The notes under the pieces are model-generated. The model made no database searches, had not been told where the DNA came from, and was given only the letters and a program-made list of their open reading frames with translations. The translations under genes and the position numbers were made by a program. Positions 56,256 to 64,000 of a DNA stretch of 64,000 bases are shown piece by piece; the first letter of the stretch is position 1, and each line of letters begins with the position of its first letter. This stretch comes from Microthyrium microscopicum (taxonomy: Eukaryota; Ascomycota; Dothideomycetes; Microthyriales; Microthyriaceae). The DNA is taken from positions 2,337,988 to 2,401,987 of the forward strand of contig MU004234.1 of assembly GCA_010405405.1 (NCBI GenBank), written 5' to 3'.

Positions 56256-59200
56256 AACAATATACCCCAGGTATTCATTGGCGCATTTGGTGTTTTCGGT
56301 GTTCAAAATGGCACAGCCATGTACTACATGATAATGTATTCTAATAAACGATATTTTTACCTACAACCATGTCTTGTAAGATCGTGAAATCATGACTTTT
56401 GCTCTACCGTCTGAAAAGTGCGAGGTTAGAAGCTCTAGACCCAATTTTGAACTAGTTAGAGTCGATATTTATAACCTGCAGCACGGGATGTTAGGCTGGA
56501 AATATGTATGCAGCATGCGAGCATTAATGCACAGCCTCAAGGATCATGGAATTTTGACCACCCGTTTTTCAATAATGCCATTTTTCCATGCTTAGTTGCA
56601 GGTAGAAATTCTCATTGGCTTCATTGATTGTCGTGCGAAAGAAGGTTCAAAATTTGCTTTTGAATGAGCCCAGATGTCTTCAACAGTGGCCGTTATTGCA
56701 CAATCGTCTACCGTAGACACCTGCATGTCTGTGTTCGGTACAAAAGAGTTATTGATCCAATAAGAGCGTTAACAGTAGCTTAAGTCTTGAACTTTGGCAG
56801 ACTACTTTGGGTGTTTAGGACCAATCAATATGAATTCATGATTATGCAGCTTTGGCTTGAATGACAGCGTATAGAACCTCCAATGAGTATATCTAAGCCA
56901 AGCCAATAAGTAAGCCGATTAGCTCATCTATATGACAGAATGTATGTCCTTCTTTCCCCCAGATACCATTCGTAGGTAGAGATAATATAGTAGACTCATC
57001 CAAGGCAGATGAGATATGGACATTATTTGCAAATTTGCATTATGCGTCGTTCACTACAATGAAAGACAAAGCATTTGTGACATGGCAGGCTGCGATCTCG
57101 TCAAATCACTTCCAAGTGTTTTGATATTCAATGATTATACACGATAACGAACATACTCCCGTGCAGTACGTGGTCCCTGAGGTGAGCAGTCTACTGCCTT
57201 CAGTGACAACTTACAAGCGCTTCATTCCCTATTGGATACGCATAATCGTCGAATCCGCAACAAATGCACGTTCACAAGAAACACACATTCATCAGGATGA
57301 GCTTTCTCTTCTGGACCTCAAGTGGAAAGTTTCTCTAGCTGTCTGCGGTTAAGAAGGCCATATTGTGACACATGTGGGTCTAGACTTGGACTACTATGAT
57401 TATATCGTTCACAGGAATTATAGCTAAGACCAGTTTCTAAACACACGCGCATACCGGTATGTCTTCAGTGATATGATCATCTAAAATAACTCACTCTCGC
57501 AATCTTCGAGACACGTTCTATTCTATCGGTAAATGTCATCACACTGACTGATCTACAACAGAGAAATTCTCGAGCTCAAAGTCTGGTAGGACATTATTCT
57601 CATGAATGATTCTAACATATGGCAAGGACGCTCAATCACACAGTTCTTCTGCAATCGTTTGAGTTTAACAATCAAGTATAAAGAATAGGTTACGATGATT
57701 AAGATCAAATCTGTTTATGTATAGACTTAACATACCTGAAAACCTACAGATCAGTCCTAATATCAGTTTCCCCATTCAGTTCATATTAAATGCTTTTGGC
57801 AGTGAACAACGAATGAGAGAACATAAAAAGTTCATTTAGAAATCGATAAGTACTTCCAAATCCGATACCTGGATATCCGAACGTGCCGTCAAAGAATCTA
57901 GACTAAATCACTGTTGAGACCAGAAGCATAGGAATATCTAAAGCAAGAAATGGAGTCTGTAAAAGCTACCAAGAGGAAAGTTTCAACCACCACTAATTAC
58001 AGAGCATGGGATCTCGGAAGCAACCCGATGGGGCCGCTGAGCAATTCACCTACCATTTCAGGCTTAGCCTTCCAAATGTGCACCATGAATGCTTCAACAT
58101 TGATATTGACCAAAATCCCGAATTTTCTCTTGGTGGATCAGAGTGCAAGTTCAATTGCTCGAACGAAACGAGGGATAAATGTTCCTCAGAATGTCCGAAA
58201 TTTTGCAGAGGCAATCACTCATCCTTTATGGCTGCTTTTACTGTTTGGCGATCGACAGAACCTTGAAGCCACGCATTGGCTCCCCACGTGGCAATCAACA
58301 CGCCAACTGTTTCTAGCTGCTTTTTAATCTAACTTGGCTTATTGTTGCAGAGTATTTCGCAGTCGATAGCCAACTTAAGTATATTTGATTACATCCAGGG
58401 ACCATATACATTCAAGGATATGCTGGAAACTCAATCGTAAATATCCAGCCTTTTCCTGCAATTGCACTGTCAGTGTCCCAAAGTGTCATGCTCATCATCT
58501 CCACTTGGACTTGAAACCCCAGTCCAGCACGGAGACACCGTTAGGTACTACTGACAGCAACTGACAGCAAATGAAAGCCAACACAACGTGCAACTTGTGG
58601 CCTATCCGCTGCCTCGGGCTGTTGAAGCGGCTGCGCCTCTTGTGCGGCATGGCATCGCGTTTGATGCCGTTAAAACTTCAGGCATTTGGAGCCTTTCAAA
58701 GGTTTCTAATCAGCACTTCCGTGCCTGGTGTACGCTCAGCAGACTTTGACAAGGAAGACCGGTACGTACATTGTATTTAGATCATTAAAAACACTGGCAT
58801 TTGCAAGATGCAACTTGACCTGGGTAGCTAGGCCATTGCATTGATGATTACATGGGCTCTTGCATGTCCCAATCCTACCCGAGCCTTGAGATTTGGCTAT
58901 GATATATTGCATTTGAAGGCCGCAACTAGAGAGATTTCTCGCTATGCACTACTAAGCGTGCCTTGGTGATATTGCGAAGAGTGATTTTCTTTGCATCTTG
59001 CGCAAGGAGCACACGGTGTCTCGCAGTGCTTTTGGACAGAAAACCTGCCTTACCTGCTCCATCTTCCAGCCCACTCTGAAAACAACCACCACTGTCCTCT
59101 GCCCCTCCAGAGTACAGTGAGAAACCCATCAAATCCACTGACCCACAACTCCGACTGACTGCACCGACTAGCGATCCAGACTGCAATATTTGGCCAAAAT

Positions 59201-59805
59201 AGGCCAAGTCTTCTGCAGGCCTGACCATCATTGCACAACAAGCTGTGCCAAAGCTGTGTCGTCAAACTAGAGACCTTGTCTGTTGTCAGTTGGCTCCCAA
59301 AAGCGGTCTTGTCGACCAATCTCCTCCAACGTCTCTTCATCTTGATCCTGTCGTCAACACCAGCAACATTCAGCACCTGTTCCAAACCTCAACCACCTAC
59401 AACCTTTTCGTGTTCTCTCTCCTCTCTCTGTCGGCTTATCGATTGGTTGCAGTGGGTCCATCGTGCCTGCCCGTTATCTGGCCCTGCCCGCTGGGTCGCA
59501 GCTTCCTTCCCATTCTCCGCCAACTTCCCTTCCCAGAAACGCAGGCGCCGAGGATCGAGCCTGCCACTTTGGAAAATCCTCTCAACCACAATACCACAAC
59601 AAGAAAATAAAATACAAGACATCGTCCTTCACCTCCCCGCCTTCACCTCCTTGACGCCTACTCCAACACGTATTACGACCATACGTCCTTTTCCGAATCT
59701 CATACATCCGACCTCCGACCACACCCAGACCCTTCAGCTGCGTACAGCCCCATCGTTCCTTGACCGCGAACCCCGCGTCGCCATCCGCCAGCTGTCAACG
59801 CAATC
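56256..59805. other. gene-poor stretch and PAK promoter
   Basis: About 3.5 kb with no firm gene. It is AT-rich until about 58400. A possible cysteine-rich exon is listed separately. From about 59330 to 59790 the plus strand turns CT/AC-rich, probably the promoter and 5' leader of the PAK kinase gene. No RNA gene or repeat beyond a short doubled CTGACAGCAA (about 58551-58569) was recognised. Confidence 0.45.
58006..58266 (+). CDS. doubtful cysteine-rich ORF
   Basis: An 86-codon frame contains HHECFNIDIDQNPEFSLGGS followed by six cysteines spaced C-x3-C-x7-C-x3-C-x3-C style (SECKFNCSN...CSSECPKFC). A TACAG acceptor-like site precedes its ATG. There is no signal peptide or homolog I recognise, and an overlapping frame is also open. 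It may be an exon of an unresolved gene or chance. Confidence 0.2.
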   Translation: MGSRKQPDGAAEQFTYHFRLSLPNVHHECFNIDIDQNPEFSLGGSECKFNCSNETRDKCSSECPKFCRGNHSSFMAAFTVWRSTEP

Positions 59806-62180
<2,375 letters not shown>

Positions 62181-62480
62181 TTTGAGGTCACACCGCGAAT
62201 ACGAAATCCAATCAACGATAAATATGCACCACATCCCGAGCCCGCCGCTCAACCACAATTGCCGGAAGTGCAAGTCCAAGCAGAAGCAGAAGAACAGGAA
62301 GAATACGATGGAGACAACGACGACGAAGAGACGGCACTTTTGCGTGGTCCACTTCGCATCATCAATGCCTCACCAGCGTCAAGCCTCGAGCAGTTCAAAA
62401 CCACCACGATCAAGGAAGCGACTGGCGCCACTGAAGAATGGTCGTTTACAGACGAGGATGGAGTCGATTTCTTTGGTTAA
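62181..62480 (+). other. in-frame open extension after the PAK stop codon
   Basis: Directly after the TAG the same frame stays open for 99 codons to a TAA: FEVTPRIRNPINDKYAPHPE, an acidic Gln/Glu-rich part, ALLRGPLRIINASP and a WSFTDEDGVDFFG end. It looks like coding sequence in composition. It would be translated only if 62124-62180 is spliced out or the stop is read through. Confidence 0.5.
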
Positions 62481-63623
62481 GAAAATAACTGCCTCTTGCT
62501 TCGTTTGCTGCCGCGAGTTGCACGACGAAGACTATAGAAAGGCCTGATCAACGTATTTGATGTACAATAGAATTGATCATGGCCATTGTTTCAATATTTG
62601 GGAGCTGGGGGATCTCAGAGGGAAGTGCTCAGCTCGGAGCCGTCAAGAGTTCAACGGATGAAGGTAATAATGTGTAGGGGATACGGATGTGTAAAGAGGA
62701 ACAACGTGGAGGGTGAAGTTCAAGCGAACAGCTTGGGTAATATCAAAGGGGTCTTTTTTCTGTAAAAGTAGTTGGAATGCCACACCCCATACCAAGCGCC
62801 ATATTGTCTAGCTGTATTTACATGATATATTGTAAACCGAGCCATGTAAGGTAAACAAAAGGGGATAATATGGCTGTCTCGTCACGTTCAGACACATCTA
62901 ATATTTGGTAGGTATACAAGCAACGGGCAATTAGATATAGGCCTACCCTCAAGGAATGCGCCTTCTACTATCATTTTTGTTAGCGAGCGTACACTTGCTC
63001 GCCATCGCAGCCGAGATTTACTAAATCTCTCAAGCGCTCGATGGAGCCAGCGAAGCTGATGAACAGAGCACGCATTTCAGGAGCCACCACATAATCACAA
63101 GAACTGCTGCATCACAGAGGCTGATGAAGATGTATGGGTGACGTAACTCAGCCCTCAAAATAGACCTTGACGAGGAACACAGCGTCCGTGTGTAAAGGTA
63201 AAGCCTGGCAAGCCTGGTCTGGATATCTGCAATTTGAGCTGCCTGATTGGGTTTGAACCCTCAATCACATGAATCAGTGAGCTCAGAGAGGTTTGGCCAG
63301 GTTGAGCGCTATCGATGATGAATAGCAGAGAGAGTGAAGGCGGAATTTGAAGATTAAGCAAATATACATGTTGCTGTTCGATGATGAAGGATTGGAAAGG
63401 CAGAAAGCTACAACTGCATCTTCAAAGTCTTGGTACAAGGAGGTGGCCCCTGCACATCAGATGCTCTTACAAGTTACGCCTCCACATCCAACATCACCAC
63501 CAGTAGTCCACCACCATTCAAGGCACATCACTTTCTCCCCACCGCCAACACTATTTACCAGCTACTTTACTATCCTGATCCTGCCTGGTTTATTCTCCTA
63601 CTCTTCAACAACTGCTGGCCATC
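62481..63623. other. intergenic
   Basis: 3' UTR of the PAK gene and upstream region of HSE1. ORFs at 63155-63652 lack domains; the 63430-63650 stretch is CT/AC-rich leader. A GGGTTTGAACCCTC phrase at about 63247 is not part of a tRNA. Confidence 0.5.
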
Positions 63624-64000
63624 ATGTTCCGCGCACAGCAAAATGCCTTTGACGACCTCGTCGGTACGTTTACAGCTTACAAGCTCTCATGACCTAGGGC
63701 GGCCTCAGTCCACCACTGCCCGTTCCCAAGGCCTGCTTTCTCAAAGCCAGAAACTGATGGTGTCTCTTGACGTTGTTACTAACTGTCTGTAGGCAAGGCG
63801 ACCGACGAGAATCTCACCAGCGAGAACTGGGAATACATCATGGTACGTCGCATCATTTCCTGCCGCCTAGTCCACCTTATTCCTCTCTCCATAATCTCTA
63901 CCAACCCGACGAGCTCCCATAACTAACGACTGTCGACTCATAGAACGTCTGCGACAAAGTAGGCGAGAGTGATGCAGGTCCTAAAGATGTCGTCGCCGCA
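63624..64000 (+). CDS. HSE1: ESCRT-0 subunit HSE1 (STAM), 5' part only
   Basis: Exons 63624-63663, 63793-63842 and 63944-64000 (continuing) encode MFRAQQNAFDDLVGKATDEN followed by LTSENWEYIMNVCDKVGE and a run GPKDVVAA, the start of the VHS domain of fungal Hse1. Hse1 pairs with Vps27 to sort ubiquitinated cargo at endosomes. Introns of 129 and 101 nt have GTACGG/GTACGT-type donors. The gene leaves the window at 64000, so VHS, UIM, SH3 and GAT domains lie beyond. Confidence 0.9.

Noticed and set aside
63235-63260. GGGTTTGAACCCTC, tRNA T-arm-like
   Set aside because: The T-stem does not pair properly and no acceptor, D or anticodon arms can be folded on either strand.

Overview
The window looks like chromosomal DNA from a filamentous ascomycete (Pezizomycotina; perhaps Leotiomycetes, but the class is a guess). 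The reasons are dense, intron-containing protein genes on both strands, many 42-60 nt introns with GTAAGT-type donors and CTAAC-type branch sites, pyrimidine-rich 5' leaders, and AT-rich, stop-filled repeats that resemble RIP (repeat-induced point mutation). No rRNA or tRNA gene was recognised. Gene models below were spliced by eye; exon junctions were checked for reading phase and against what is known of each family.

Layout. 1-3.2 kb: mostly unassigned, with ORF fragments. 3.2-9.2 kb: housekeeping genes: a PUB1/TIA1-type RNA-binding protein (+), the complex I subunit NDUFB7 (-) and an MBP1/SWI4-type APSES-ankyrin cell-cycle factor (+); the last two are divergent over a 537 bp promoter. 9.8-15.8 kb: secretion and membrane genes: an AA9 lytic polysaccharide monooxygenase (+), an uncharacterised fungal multi-pass membrane protein (-) and a class 3 secreted lipase (-). 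17.1-17.6 kb: a 485 bp MITE with long terminal inverted repeats and a TA target duplication. 18.4-32.2 kb: a metallophosphoesterase-like/RGG protein (-), a cytochrome b561 protein (+), a patatin-like protein with a degenerate active site (+), an orphan (+), a disordered nuclear-looking protein (-) and a type III alkyl-sulfatase (-). 32.7-33.3 kb: a four-exon small secreted cysteine-rich protein (-) that simple ORF scanning misses.

34.4-41.8 kb: palmitoyltransferase PFA3 (-), an aspartic protease interrupted by one in-frame stop (-), an isocitrate lyase/PEP mutase-type enzyme (-) and a DUF1275 membrane protein (+). 42.4-44.1 kb: repeat-rich patch with a 7 bp minisatellite, about ten copies of a 34 bp satellite and a decayed GPI-anchored protein gene. 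44.4-50.1 kb: SDR (+), AlkB-type dioxygenase (-), COQ5 (+) and a disordered nuclear protein (-). 52.3-55.3 kb: a 2.94 kb AT-rich block bounded by perfect 17 bp inverted repeats, probably a RIP-ruined transposon. 55.7-64 kb: a secreted SnoaL-like protein (+), a long gene-poor stretch, a PAK kinase (+) with an unusual in-frame 3' extension, and the first exons of the ESCRT-0 gene HSE1 (+), which runs off the end.

There is no obvious secondary-metabolite or multi-gene system. The genes look independent apart from divergent promoter pairs. The most interesting signals are single-locus ones: the cryptic secreted protein, the PAK stop/3' splice-site overlap, C-to-T-type nonsense changes in two neighbouring loci, and the repeat elements.
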